Shown piece by piece: positions 8,756 to 19,000 of a DNA stretch of 64,000 bases. The stretch's first letter is position 1; the number at the start of each line of letters is the position of its first letter. The translations under genes were made by a program, and so were the position numbers. The notes under the pieces are model-generated. The model saw nothing but the letters and a program-made list of their open reading frames with translations. It was not told the DNA's origin and ran no database searches. This stretch comes from a bacterium (GTDB lineage: Bacteria; Zhuqueibacterota; Zhuqueibacteria; Residuimicrobiales; Krinioviventaceae): contig JAKQIY010000030.1 in the NCBI GenBank assembly GCA_029561455.1, positions 248,001-312,000 of the forward strand, written 5' to 3'.

Positions 8756-9562
8756 TCAGAAAACAATTCTGATGTCAATATTATTCAAAACAGCAGTGTC
8801 CGACTCTATCGTAACGCCCTTCATAATCCAGTTTTGCAGAGCTTCATTATAAACTGAATAAAATCCTTTTAAACTGCTAAAACCGATAGGTTCACCTTCA
8901 ACCATAACCAGGGCGCCGATCATTTTATACTTGCCCGGTTGTAAAGACATAGCGTAAGTTGTTGAATCAAATCCTGCGGTTATAGGGGAACTGAAGGTAA
9001 TATTCAGCAGGCTGTCGGGCGGAAACGAGGTTGAAGCTGCCAGCAGAACCGTGGCGGCTCCTTTGGGCCAGGCGCCATAAGCGCGGATTTTACCCTTTAT
9101 AGCGCTGTTAACGGCGCGCCGCGCTTTGGAAAGGTCGGCCGTAATATTAATCTGGTCGATGATAGTTTTTTTATCAGGGATGGTCACGCTGCCGGGATTG
9201 AACTGGTCGGCGCCGGGAAAGTAGATACCGATGATATTGGTCACATCCCAGGGTTGGTCTTTTTCTTTCCACACCACGCCAACCGCCGCAAAATCGGCCG
9301 GCGGGGTATAAATGATGTATTCAGTAGAATCGATGCCCAGCGGCAGGGGATCGCCCAGGACAATTTCTGAAATATTGCTTGGTGGGAATTTGGTAGCGGC
9401 CACTACCAGTACCTGGTCGGTATTTTCCGGCCATTGTTTTTTAAATGTTATTTTGCCTTTAAAGCCGCTTTGCGTGGGTTCAAGTCCCGGATCTGTATCG
9501 CAAAAACACAACAGTAAAACCGGCATCAGGAGCAGGAGGGAGAAAACAGGTGTCTTTTTCAT
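8756..9562 (-). CDS. Putative surface lipoprotein with two tandem homologous domains
   Basis: 268 residues from the ATG at 9562, where MKKTPVFSLLLL gives a proper lipoprotein leader with a cysteine in LLLCFCDTDPG; an in-frame ATG at 9607 would add 15 residues before the signal. I do not recognise the family. The body is an internal duplication: GKITFKKQWP...VLVVAATKFPPS...GIDSTEY is repeated as GKIRAYGAWP...VLLAASTSFPPD...GFDSTTY, each unit about 110 residues and each ending in a GIYF/GFYS-like segment. It is next to a TonB-dependent receptor on the same strand. An accessory ligand-binding role for that receptor is inference only. Confidence 0.75.
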   Translation of the reverse strand: MKKTPVFSLLLLMPVLLLCFCDTDPGLEPTQSGFKGKITFKKQWPENTDQVLVVAATKFPPSNISEIVLGDPLPLGIDSTEYIIYTPPADFAAVGVVWKEKDQPWDVTNIIGIYFPGADQFNPGSVTIPDKKTIIDQINITADLSKARRAVNSAIKGKIRAYGAWPKGAATVLLAASTSFPPDSLLNITFSSPITAGFDSTTYAMSLQPGKYKMIGALVMVEGEPIGFSSLKGFYSVYNEALQNWIMKGVTIESDTAVLNNIDIRIVF

Positions 9563-9599
9563 TCTATCCGCAAATTTAATTAAACAGTTATTAAAATAA

Positions 9600-9637
9600 A
9601 AAATCAAGATTCCGCCCGGTCAGGCAGAATCTTGATT
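9600..9637 (-). terminator. Rho-independent terminator of the FadL-like gene
   Basis: AATCAAGATTCCGCC pairs with the GGCAGAATCTTGATT side across a short loop. On the minus strand a T-rich tail follows. It isolates the porin gene from the lipoprotein gene. Confidence 0.75.
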
Positions 9638-9677
9638 CTCTAACTTTTAAAAAACTTGAATTATTCCAAAAAAAATA

Positions 9678-11168
9678 TTAGAAAATATAATCCAGGCCAA
9701 ACATAATGCAGTCGGTGCCCATATTATATGTGCCGGCCATATTGTCATAGCCTAAACCGTCGGCAGTGGGTACCCACTCGGTAACTTCTTTTTCAGCGGA
9801 GATAATTTTTTCATAGCTGGCGTGAAAGTTAACCGGACCTAGCGGAACCATGGCGCCGAGTGCAAGTGAGTGCCTCCGGCTGAAATCCGGTATGCTGGGG
9901 GTTACGGTTTCGTCAATACCGGCATTGGGTTCGGTATAATACCCAAGACGGAGTTTCATAATGGGCAGGGTGTATTCACAGCCGAGACCTACTCTAATCC
10001 CATCTTCCCAATTTTGTGTCAGTTCGCTTACTTTTTCACCATCTTCATCATTGATGGGAATTACGCCCCAGGCGGACCATTGTGTCCAGGCCAGGTCGGC
10101 GCTGATAAGCAGGTTGGTAATACCGGTATAGGCAACACCGATACCGGCGCGCATCGGCAGGGGCATATCGGCTTTGACTTTCTGGTCTTTGGTTTTATCC
10201 ATTGATGCGCCGGAATAGTAATTCAGCATAACGCCATATTGATCTGGTGTTAACAAACCGCCGGCCAGCATGGCGTCGAGGGTGGGTTTTACACCGGCCA
10301 GAATGGTTTGATGAGCTACGGCATTATCGGCAAAGTAAGTTTTAGCATTGACGGTGCCGTCCAGCTTTAAATCATTATAGTATTGCAGCGAAGCGCCAAT
10401 ACTTAAATCTTCGGTGGCTTTGTACATCGCGCCGATATTAAAACCAAAACCGCCGCCGTCGCCTTCCAGCTTGGTATCGGTCAACAAATGATTGTATTGC
10501 GAATTCAAAGCGCCGGTTGCTTGAATGGCAGCAGCAATCTGGGCCAGGGCTGGATTAAAAACATAAGGGTTCGGGGTAAAATTGGGTTTTTGAATTTCAA
10601 TAGTCGCCATAATAATGCTAGCGCCCAAACCCACTGAAAATTTATCATTGATTTTATAAGCAAATGTGGGGTGAATATCGACGATCTGCATTTCGTCATC
10701 ATAATCAAATTCCGGGTATGTTTTGTTATAAGATTGAGTATGCAGCATATCCCATTTTGCGCCTAAACCAAAGGGCGCCCATACGCCAAGACCAAACGCA
10801 TATTTACCGGTGCTGTAATAGATACCGCCGGACGGGACAAAAAAGGTTCTGGATTCATTTTTTACTTCTTCATCGATTGTAGTGCTAAATTGTTTGCTCT
10901 CAGTTCCGATTTTAATATGACCGGCTGTATAACCAACAACCGGGGTAATTAATTCGGAACTCATTCCAACAGTAAATCCTTTGCTGAAAACCATTCCAGC
11001 CGGGTTCCAGTTCATGGCGCTCCAATCGTCTGCGACTGCCCGGAAGTTACCGCCTAACGCTTGCGCTTTTGCGCCTACGCCGGTCAGATCAATTCCTGCG
11101 GAAAATAAACTGGTGGTAATAAAAAATAACGATAAAACAAGGGCCAACACGGTAAAATTGCGTCTCAT
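9678..11168 (-). CDS. FadL/TodX-family outer-membrane hydrophobic-substrate channel
   Basis: A 496-residue outer-membrane protein with a signal peptide (about residues 1-24). The mature N-terminus carries the family hallmark: GAKAQALGGNFRAVADD followed by WSAMNWNPAGM, the NPAG motif of FadL-type barrels. Beta-strand-rich sequence runs to a terminal aromatic residue (FGLDYIF). FadL proteins pass long-chain fatty acids or aromatic hydrocarbons across the outer membrane; the substrate here is unknown. A strong GGAGG sits 6-8 bases before the ATG. The gene is divergent from a TetR regulator of fatty-acid-regulator appearance, which supports lipid-linked control. Confidence 0.92.
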   Translation of the reverse strand: MRRNFTVLALVLSLFFITTSLFSAGIDLTGVGAKAQALGGNFRAVADDWSAMNWNPAGMVFSKGFTVGMSSELITPVVGYTAGHIKIGTESKQFSTTIDEEVKNESRTFFVPSGGIYYSTGKYAFGLGVWAPFGLGAKWDMLHTQSYNKTYPEFDYDDEMQIVDIHPTFAYKINDKFSVGLGASIIMATIEIQKPNFTPNPYVFNPALAQIAAAIQATGALNSQYNHLLTDTKLEGDGGGFGFNIGAMYKATEDLSIGASLQYYNDLKLDGTVNAKTYFADNAVAHQTILAGVKPTLDAMLAGGLLTPDQYGVMLNYYSGASMDKTKDQKVKADMPLPMRAGIGVAYTGITNLLISADLAWTQWSAWGVIPINDEDGEKVSELTQNWEDGIRVGLGCEYTLPIMKLRLGYYTEPNAGIDETVTPSIPDFSRRHSLALGAMVPLGPVNFHASYEKIISAEKEVTEWVPTADGLGYDNMAGTYNMGTDCIMFGLDYIF

Positions 11169-11470
11169 AAACCCTCCTCACAAAGGTGTAGGTGAAAATT
11201 ACTTTACCTGCAATTCCAGGCGCTAATTAATCAGGTGTTGATTTGGATAAAAATGAATCAATTTCATTTGCAATTATAATAAGCAAAAAAAACGCTTTTG
11301 TCAACAGTAATATTATAAAAAATGAAGATTATTCATTATTTTAATTTTCGGTTTTCTGTTCTGTGATTGTTTAAAAAACATTTGTTTATTTTAATATTTA
11401 AAATTTGTAAATTATGAATAGCGTTCACTATTGTTTGTCTTGGTATTTGCAAAATAAACGGAGTTGATGA
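11169..11470. promoter_or_regulatory. Divergent promoter region between the FadL-like porin and TetR regulator
   Basis: About 300 bp of AT-rich sequence with no gene. The imperfect palindrome TGAATAGCGTTCA at 11415-11427 (TGAA...TTCA arms) lies 44 bp before the regulator start and is the best operator candidate I can see. It is short, so it may be chance. No convincing sigma-70 box pair was found. Confidence 0.4.
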
Positions 11471-12058
11471 ATGGATTCTCATAAAAGAGCAAAAATATTA
11501 AAAGCAGCAATAAAAATATTTGCCCGCGATGGCTTTTTTAACGCCAAAGTAGAAGAGATAGCCAAAGAAGCCGGGGTCGCCACCGGTACAACTTATTTAT
11601 ATTTTGATAACAAGGATGATATTCTCATTTCAATATTTGAAGAAGAGATGATCCCGATTATTGAAACCATGCGCAATGCAATCAGCAAAAAAGCGACCGC
11701 CAGGGAAAAAATTATTGAAATTATAACCTGTCATTTAAAAATGATGCAGGAAAAAGCCGATATGGGGCAATTGCTGGAACTGGAATTGCGGCAGAGCAGT
11801 AAATTCATTCATGGTTACCAGGGAACCCGTTTTAAAGAATATCTCGATATTATGGGTGAAACGCTGGCGGTAGGACAGGAGAGCGGTGAATTCCGTAACG
11901 ATATTCATCCGGTAATTTTTAAACAAATTTTGTTCGGGGCGCTGGATCAAATTTCCATGAACTGGTCGCTGTCCAAATCCCGCAAGATCGACCTGCATTT
12001 ATCCGCCGATCAAATTGCCGCAGTGCTGCTGGATGGAATAGAGAAAAAGGGCAAATAA
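11471..12058 (+). CDS. TetR/AcrR-family transcriptional regulator
   Basis: 195 residues with an N-terminal TetR helix-turn-helix (residues about 7-53: ILKAAIKIFARDGFFNAKVE, then VATGTTYLYFDNKDDIL) and an all-helical ligand-binding C-terminus. The overall look is that of the FadR/YsiA branch of TetR proteins, which respond to acyl-CoA; I hold that loosely. It is divergent from a FadL-type channel, so control of that channel and of itself is likely. A GGAG site precedes the ATG by 7 bases. It converges on the VOC-family gene with 3 bp between the stops. Confidence 0.92.
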   Translation: MDSHKRAKILKAAIKIFARDGFFNAKVEEIAKEAGVATGTTYLYFDNKDDILISIFEEEMIPIIETMRNAISKKATAREKIIEIITCHLKMMQEKADMGQLLELELRQSSKFIHGYQGTRFKEYLDIMGETLAVGQESGEFRNDIHPVIFKQILFGALDQISMNWSLSKSRKIDLHLSADQIAAVLLDGIEKKGK

Positions 12059-12061
12059 CAG

Positions 12062-12541
12062 TCAAGACTGACCCTGGCGATAAGCCGCCCATAAAGTGTT
12101 AATATCAATTTTTTTCATTTTCAGCATTGCCTGCATTACACTTTGTGCTTTTGCCGCATTCGGGTCGTTGAGCATTTCACCCAATATCGTTGGCACGATC
12201 TGCCAGGAAACGCCGTATTTATCTCTTAGCCAGCCGCATTCTTGTGGTTCGCCGCCATCGGCAAGTTTGCGCCACAGGTCGTCTACTTCTTCCTGGGAGT
12301 GACATTTAATATGTAATGAAATGGCCGGTGAAAAAGTAGAATAAGGCCCGCCATTCAATGCCATAAATTCTTGTCCCGCCAGTTCGAAAATCACTGTTAG
12401 TACTGTTCCTTTGGGCTTGGGACCGCCTTCTCCATAATAGGAGGTTTGTACGATTTTGGAATTTGTAAAAACCGATGTATAAAATTGCACAGCTTCTTCA
12501 GCATTGTCATCAAACCACAGGCATGGGGTTATTTTTTGCAT
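12062..12541 (-). CDS. VOC-superfamily protein (PhnB/3-demethylubiquinone methyltransferase-like)
   Basis: 159 residues of the vicinal-oxygen-chelate fold: ITPCLWFDDNAEEAVQFYTS is the characteristic opening, GQEFMALNGGP the middle strand, and CGWLRDKYGVSWQIVP the closing strand. Proteins of this PhnB-like group are often annotated as 3-demethylubiquinone-9 3-methyltransferase, but few have a proven function. A GGGAG Shine-Dalgarno precedes the ATG. It is monocistronic as far as can be seen. Confidence 0.88.
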   Translation of the reverse strand: MQKITPCLWFDDNAEEAVQFYTSVFTNSKIVQTSYYGEGGPKPKGTVLTVIFELAGQEFMALNGGPYSTFSPAISLHIKCHSQEEVDDLWRKLADGGEPQECGWLRDKYGVSWQIVPTILGEMLNDPNAAKAQSVMQAMLKMKKIDINTLWAAYRQGQS

Positions 12542-12752
12542 TGTTTTACTCCCTGAACTAGTAAATATTGTTTATTAATAGACAACAAGCATGCGTTGTT
12601 TATTATTCTTGGGTTGGTATGTTAATGTGAATTGAATACGAATTTTACGGCACAATTGCTATAATCTTAATATTGATGGGAAACAAGTAATGTAAAGTGA
12701 ATTAATACCCCATGTGTTATTGTTAAACCTGCTGTAATATTATTAACACACG

Positions 12753-12790
12753 CTGCCCGCGCCAATGGCGCAGGCAGCCGGTCATGCCGG
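12753..12790. repeat. Two adjacent GC-rich inverted repeats
   Basis: CTGCC-C-GCGCC pairs with GGCGC-A-GGCAG, followed at once by CCGG-TCATG-CCGG. It lies between the PLD-like gene's 3' end and the VOC gene's start. There is no clear T-run on either strand, so terminator function is only possible. Confidence 0.4.
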
Positions 12791-12809
12791 AATTTTACTT
12801 TTATCAGGT

Positions 12810-14648
12810 TTATTTTTGTATGTATAATTCCCGTTGGCGGTTTTTCAAGTCATTTACATTAAACCAGGCCTGATACCATGCTTTGCTTTCATGACTCAGA
12901 TCGTCAAGAATTAATGTTTCCTTGTTGGTTTTTTCCGCTGCTGATTTCTCTTTGATTTCTTTATTGCGCCAGTGAAAATGATCGACGAGCCTTAACGCTT
13001 CAATGGCAAATACGGTAACAATATCATCATCGTGAATTTCTAACAGGTTATCGCCATTTTTCTGTTCAGGAGAAAATGCCAGATTACTGCTGCCGCAATA
13101 GACTACCGGGTCTTTACCTTTAAAATTCACGACAATGAACTTGTGATGGATAGCATAACCGTCGATCCCTGCGACCTTGCCAAAAGGTTCGGGCAGTGTG
13201 TTTTCAATACCTTTGGCGGCAACCCGTAATCCTTTTAAAGAATTGGGTTTATATAAAAATACGCTGTAATCATCCTTTTTGCTAATGCTGTCCGTTATGC
13301 CATAGGTAAAGACCTGATCGTTTTTTACCTGTTGTTTTACTGCATCCAGTATTGAACTTTTACTGGTATCTTTCATAATGGCAAAGAGAATATCGGTATT
13401 ATCCGGTTCCAGAATGCGATTTTTTATACGGTTAAATATTCGATCTGCGGCATCCTTTGGGTGTGGCGCAAATGTTATTGTCATTTCGGGAATGGCAGCT
13501 TCTTTAAAGATAAAGTCATTAGTTGAATATTTTGAGCCTTTAAAAGTTTTCATTTTTGCGACGCCGAAAGATTCATCAAATACCTCATTGTATAATTGTG
13601 CAACATTTTCATTATTGATAATGAGTACATGATTGCTATTAATATACAAGCCGTTGGTGGAGAAATTGGTCGAGCCGGTCAGTACTTTTACCCCCTTGTT
13701 AGCCTTAATTTGTATAAATACTTTACAATGCGCCATGCTGAAAAATTTGCCTCTTTGCAGGTCGTTACTGTTTGCCGCGAATTGTGTGAATTTATCAGCA
13801 AAGGTTGATTCCATCGAATCATTGTCGCCATGTTTGCCGCTATTATCCAGTATCATTTTTAACCTGTTTTGCCCGGCAAGAACCAGCAGACGTTTGCATA
13901 TTTCCGGTTCGTTCAAATCATATGTAAATGCTTTTAAAGAAAGACTGTTATCGTTGATTACCTGATCAAGAAATTCAATAATACGCTGCCTGGCCTGCCA
14001 GCCCAGCCACTTGTGTTGTTCTTCAAATGTATAATCGACCTCATAATCGCTGTTGGTCGCATAATTATGACGTTTGGCCGTATCCGCTTTTTGAGTGATG
14101 TCAAAAAGCAAACTATCCTGACCGGCCGGCGGTCTAACCCGGTTATTGTTAACATTAAAACGCTCCGCATAGGCTACCGATGATACGAATCCCCGCGTAA
14201 ATCCGATTTTGGTATTTTTCATATCAAAAGGACCGACGTTGATCGTTACACTAACAGTGAGATTTTCATCAAGGCGAAGCAGCCGGCCATTTTGAATATA
14301 ACGGGGGGTGACCTTGTACTCATAATCGCCAAATACTGCAGTTTGGGTATCGATATCTGTACTTGGTACATGCACCCAGTTGAACTTTTGAATTGGTGAA
14401 TATAAAGTGGAGTTTTTATAATTTTTATCCGGGATATCGGGATTGTTCTTTAGAAAGGCAGCCGAAAAAGTGAGCCGATTATAGATCGAGCGCAGTTTGC
14501 CGTTTTCTTCATTTTTGTATCTGAACCGGATTGTAAAACCGGCAAGATTGGTACGCAGTTCTTTTTTAACATCAAAGGCCAGCAATGTCATGGCGTCTCC
14601 CTTGTATGCCCTGACCTTGACGCCATTGTTTTCATTAGCAACTTCCAT
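12810..14648 (-). CDS. Phospholipase D-like (two-HKD) protein with novel N-terminal region
   Basis: A 612-residue soluble protein with no signal peptide. Two HKD-type half-sites are visible: H307-x-K309 in MAHCKVF, followed by GSTNFS (325-330), and H501-x-K503 in HHKFIVV, followed by CGSSNLAFS (518-526). Two half-sites in one chain make one PLD active site, as in phosphodiesterases, nucleases and lipases of the superfamily. Residues 1-200 are beta-rich and unrecognised. Substrate cannot be told; PLD-like nucleases do occur in defence loci, and a toxin-antitoxin pair and the AT-rich nuclease-like gene lie just upstream on the map. GGAGG precedes the ATG. Confidence 0.82.
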   Translation of the reverse strand: MEVANENNGVKVRAYKGDAMTLLAFDVKKELRTNLAGFTIRFRYKNEENGKLRSIYNRLTFSAAFLKNNPDIPDKNYKNSTLYSPIQKFNWVHVPSTDIDTQTAVFGDYEYKVTPRYIQNGRLLRLDENLTVSVTINVGPFDMKNTKIGFTRGFVSSVAYAERFNVNNNRVRPPAGQDSLLFDITQKADTAKRHNYATNSDYEVDYTFEEQHKWLGWQARQRIIEFLDQVINDNSLSLKAFTYDLNEPEICKRLLVLAGQNRLKMILDNSGKHGDNDSMESTFADKFTQFAANSNDLQRGKFFSMAHCKVFIQIKANKGVKVLTGSTNFSTNGLYINSNHVLIINNENVAQLYNEVFDESFGVAKMKTFKGSKYSTNDFIFKEAAIPEMTITFAPHPKDAADRIFNRIKNRILEPDNTDILFAIMKDTSKSSILDAVKQQVKNDQVFTYGITDSISKKDDYSVFLYKPNSLKGLRVAAKGIENTLPEPFGKVAGIDGYAIHHKFIVVNFKGKDPVVYCGSSNLAFSPEQKNGDNLLEIHDDDIVTVFAIEALRLVDHFHWRNKEIKEKSAAEKTNKETLILDDLSHESKAWYQAWFNVNDLKNRQRELYIQK

Positions 14649-15094
14649 AGTATTTCCTCCTTAAATGAATTACAGAAGATTTATTATGCTAGTTAACCGT
14701 TCCGGTGGGTGGTTTTCAATCTAGGCCGGATAAAGTTGTTGGAGGTATAACGGTGTTGCTAGCTGTATGAATTGTCGGACGGTAATCTTTATGTATTCAA
14801 TCAACAAAATTTCCACTTTTTCCCATGAGGCGCCCGATCAGTATTCCGGCCAATATTTAGTAAATTTTTTAGAAATATGCAAGATGTATTTAGCTTTTGC
14901 AGGTTTTTTTTGCAGGAGAGCCTTTTAATCGCAAATAGTTGCCGATTGATATTATATTCTTTTATTCTAAAGATTTTTATTTAATGGTGATCGTGACAAA
15001 GCCCCAAAATGTGGATAAATGAATGATTGAAGGGGATTTTTGGTTATTGTGCGGGGACGGGACGACCCCTGTAAACTCATGCCGCCAGTGCCAA
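14649..15094. other. Gene-free 446-bp stretch
   Basis: It holds the promoter side of the PLD-like gene and the 3' flank of the toxin gene. The only structure I see is a direct repeat of TTTTGCAGG at 14895 and 14908. A minus-strand open frame extends below the toxin stop in another frame but looks non-coding. Confidence 0.4.
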
Positions 15095-15418
15095 TTATCG
15101 TAATAATCTTTTTTGTAATAAATCCTGCAAATCCCGGCGGCCGTCCAGGATACAATGCACATATACTCTGTCGGTAATAATTTGGTAGATAATTCGGTAG
15201 GGTTTGTAATGTATTTCCTTGTATTCAAAAACACCGATCCGTCCCAACTCGGGAGGAGTATGACCCCGTTGAGCAAAATCCGCCAGGCTTTGGCAAGTTG
15301 TTTGAAGGTTCGCTAATAGTTGTTCCGCTTTGACCCGCGAATCGTGTTTTACCACATATTTGAACAGATCAACAAGATCACGCTCCGCATCGGCAATAAT
15401 GTATATTTTGTAACTCAT
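15095..15418 (-). CDS. Type II toxin, RelE/ParE family
   Basis: 107 residues of the RelE/ParE fold: MSYKIYIIADAERDLVDLFK start, a helical middle, then the strand pattern YKEIHYKPYRIIYQIITD and YVHCILDGRRD that closes the fold. RelE toxins cut mRNA on the ribosome, whereas ParE toxins poison gyrase; the C-terminal GRRDLQDLL fits the ParE-like group, but I cannot decide. The start lies 2 bp after the antitoxin stop, the standard antitoxin-first arrangement, so the pair is one operon read leftwards. Confidence 0.9.
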   Translation of the reverse strand: MSYKIYIIADAERDLVDLFKYVVKHDSRVKAEQLLANLQTTCQSLADFAQRGHTPPELGRIGVFEYKEIHYKPYRIIYQIITDRVYVHCILDGRRDLQDLLQKRLLR

Positions 15419-15420
15419 TA

Positions 15421-15705
15421 TTATTCTTGTTCATCCGGCTTTACTGTCGTACGCACATCATTAAAGGATTGAGAGAGTTCCTTATAATTACCATCCTTTA
15501 AATTTTTGGCGCTAATGGCTAGAATTTTTAACAATGCCAGGCTTTCCTGCGTTTCTTCAAAAATTTTAATATCCTGCAGAACAGCTTTAGCTTCACCGTT
15601 TTGTGTGATGATGAGGGTTTTTTGATTATTGGCAATATCCCTTACAATTTCCGATGCGTGCGCCTTTAAATAGCTGATTGGTTTTACGCTTTCACTTGCT
15701 TTCAT
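15421..15705 (-). CDS. Type II antitoxin, Phd/YefM family
   Basis: 94 residues with the Phd/YefM DNA-binding N-terminus (SVKPISYLKAHASEIVRDIA, then KTLIITQNGEAKAVLQDI). The charged C-terminal tail would wrap the toxin. It precedes the RelE/ParE-like toxin by 2 bp and should repress its own operon together with the toxin. A strong GGAGG Shine-Dalgarno lies 6 bases before the ATG. Confidence 0.92.
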   Translation of the reverse strand: MKASESVKPISYLKAHASEIVRDIANNQKTLIITQNGEAKAVLQDIKIFEETQESLALLKILAISAKNLKDGNYKELSQSFNDVRTTVKPDEQE

Positions 15706-15725
15706 TTGGTGCCTCCGTGATGTTG

Positions 15726-15759
15726 ACTATAATTTAGACTATATTTGGGTCAATGTCAA
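15726..15759 (-). promoter_or_regulatory. Toxin-antitoxin operon promoter with repeated ATAGTC half-sites
   Basis: On the minus strand TTGACA and an overlapping TTGACC lie upstream of TATAGT with a 16-base spacer from the latter. ATAGTC occurs twice, 12 bases apart, across the -10 area, a plausible binding site for the Phd-type antitoxin. Confidence 0.5.
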
Positions 15760-15834
15760 GAGAATACTGCTACAATTATTAAACTATTAAATAACAAGTA
15801 TTATTCAATAAAATGTTACTATTATATAAACAAC

Positions 15835-15863
15835 TTGACAATTTCACTGAAATTATTTATATA
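15835..15863 (+). promoter_or_regulatory. Sigma-70-like promoter of the 1282-residue gene
   Basis: TTGACA at 15835-15840, a 17-base spacer and TATATA at 15858-15863. It leaves a leader of about 135 bases that contains the inverted repeat ATCAATG...CATTGAT (about 15869-15892). The 15706-16005 gap otherwise holds only the toxin-antitoxin promoter. Confidence 0.5.
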
Positions 15864-16005
15864 TACTTATCAATGTAATGAAAATCATTGATTCTTGGGT
15901 CGAGAAATTATGATAAATACAAACATTTACGTTATCAAAGAGACTTACTGATATAGAAAGAATTATTTATACTTTTTGTAGTATTAATAGAGGAAATAAT
16001 ACAAT

Positions 16006-19000
16006 ATGAATGCAAAGGATAAAAATTATTTATTACTTCAATTTAGAGATAAAATTTTCACAAAGAATGGAACTGAATACCAAACTTTTTTTGAAAATAT
16101 TATGGAAAAAACTTACCCTGGTTTTCAAAGAATTCGACCTTATGGAAATAGGGGTGATGGAGGAAATGATGGTTTTAGAAGGAATTCAGGTATCTATTAT
16201 CAAATTTACGCACCACTTGAACCAAAAATTTATGAATCAAAAGCTGCAAAAAAAATGAAAGATAATTTTAAAACACTTATAATAGAATGGAATGATATTT
16301 CACCAATTATAGAATATAATTTTGTCTTTAATGATAAATATAATGGAACAACACATGATTTAGAAAGAGCATTATCTGAACTAAAAGAAAATAATCCTAG
16401 TATTCAATTTTCTCTTTTTTTGGCAAAGGATTTAGAACAAGTCTTTATTTCATTAGATGAAGATGTTATTTTAAATTTAGGTTTTGATATAGATTCGAGA
16501 AAATCAATTGCAAATGGTAGAAAATATTTAGAGAATGTGGAAGTAGAGCTTGATAGAGAAAATGCAAGAATTGCTTTAAAAATATTAGAAAATTGTAAGG
16601 ACATCATTCATAATTTAAATAATGATGATTTAATATTGGAATATGAAATATTAGAATGCAGATGTTTACAAAAGTTAGAACAAATTGATAAGATAAAAGA
16701 AAAATATGAGAATATTTCTATTCGTTATCCGAAAGATCCACGGCCATTATTGTTTTTAGCAGAAATTTATTTATTTAATAAAGAATTTGATAAAAACCGA
16801 GAATTATTAGACAATGCTGCCCAAATTGATAATAATCATTGGTTATATTTATTAGAAGAATTAATTAGGAAAGATCATTTAGGTGAAAATGTTGATATTT
16901 CAACTATTAATGAGAAAATATTTCCTGATAATTCAAGAATAAAAGCAAGTTTTTATCGTTTATATGCAATTTTATTAAATCATTCTGGAGATTATGAAAA
17001 AGCTTGTTATTTTATTGAAACAGCTATCCATTTGAATCCTGAGGGCTATAAAAATTATAGTACCAAATTATCAATTTTTGAAATTAATATGATTTCTAAA
17101 CTCAACAATTCTCAAAAAATAATTCTAACTCAACAATTTTTAAATGAGATAGAAAAAGTTGAAAAAAAGTTTTCCGAATTTGGAGATATTCTACCTAGAA
17201 ATCAAGCATTTCTAAATTTGAAAAAATTGAATTCTTACTATCTACAAGATAATATAAAAGAAATGACAATTATAACCCAAAGAACTTTCGAGTTGATATT
17301 TGAATGTTACTTTGATAATTTAATCGATCAACTTATAGTTAAGTTAATTAGTTCCAGTGAGTTACCAAATCTTTCTTTTAATCGGTTATTGATTTATTTA
17401 AAAAATTCAAATAATAACATTTCAGATGAACTTGCCAAGGAACTTGTTATCCAATTTAATTTAAGAAATAGTCTTGTAATGGATGGAACCAAATTCTTTA
17501 AGGAGATTAATAAACTACGATTTGTAAAATTAATCGAAGATATTTCTTGTAAAAATTATGAAAGCATAATCAAATTTATAGATAGAGATATTAAGTTTGC
17601 AGTTAATATTGTTAATTTATTTAAAAATTTTCCTGATTTAAGAAGGAAAATACTTGATACCCTACCTGATAATAAAAATATTCAAAAAAACAAGTTAAAA
17701 CTATTATGCAATTATGATGAAGGTAATTTTGAAACTGCATTTAAAATATTGCACGAAATTGATTTTACAAATATGCATTTCTTTGAATGCAAACAGTATT
17801 TGAAGATTGCACAGAAAATGAAAGCATGGGATTATGAAGTAATTATTTTGGATAAACTCATTGAAAAGGAAAAAGATGAAAAAGAAATATTCTATTTAAA
17901 GTTACAATTATCTAATGCTTATTATAGGTCAAAACAATATATAAGAAGTATTGATATAGGTGAAGAATTATTAAAAATAGATTTACACAAAAAAATATTA
18001 AGTACAAAAAATAAAGAAATACTTCTTAGTCAAACAATTCAATCTTGTTTGGAAAGAGGTAACATTGATGATAAATTTTTAAAAAAAGCTCAGCAAGTGT
18101 ATGAAATGCTTAAGTTTCCAGAATCTTCTTTTGAATTTAAAGTCGATATTGTCGCTTATTTGTATCTATATAATAACGAACCACAAAAGGCTTTGGATTC
18201 TATAATTGAGGGTATAAAAATAAGAAAAAGATTGACTCCAGTAGAATATGCAAAGTTATATTTTATTTTATTTTTACAAATTGGGAAACAAATTAAATAT
18301 AATTATGATTCATTAACAAAAGTTGAGGATAATACATTTATTAAATTAAAAAATAATGATTATTGGTTATTTATTGGTGATGATAATGAATTAGATGCAA
18401 TAAAAATAGAAAAAAAATCACCAAAGTATTTTCAATTTATAAATCATCAACTTGGTGAAAAAAAATTTTTCGATGATATATCATATTCAGAATGCCATGA
18501 AGATGTAATAGAGTATATTTTTACGATTGAAAAATATGTATTATGGCAATGTTATCAAAATTTTCAAAAACTAGCAAAAGCCAATTTTCTAGATGGAGTA
18601 AAAATGGTTGAAGTACCTGATAAAGAGGGTACTATTGATCTGCATTACTTATCTAACTATTTTGAAGATTTGGATAGGAAAAGAAGGCCAATTTTTGAAA
18701 TGTATTGTAAAAACAAAATTCCATTAGCTGCACTAACTATTAGTGAAGGTAGTCTTTTAAATGCAATCGGTAAGATACAAAATGAAAATCATGGTTTTAT
18801 TAATTCTAGCACAGGGTCAATAGATGAGTTTCAAAAACAAAAAAATATTATCAGCAAAATAATTAATGAAAAATGTTCATTTTATATTGATGGTACCTCT
18901 GCACTGTTTTTATCAGAAATTGGTCTTATAAAAACAATTTATACTTTTATCCAAAATATTAAAGTACCAAATTCAGTTATTAGTTTTTTGTTAGGTGTTG

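Noticed and set aside
12753-12790. Terminator of the PLD-like gene
   Set aside because: Good stems but no T-run on the minus strand, so listed only as inverted repeats.
14977-15276. Minus-strand 99-codon frame overlapping the toxin gene
   Set aside because: It shares DNA with the RelE/ParE-like toxin in another frame and shows no conserved pattern.
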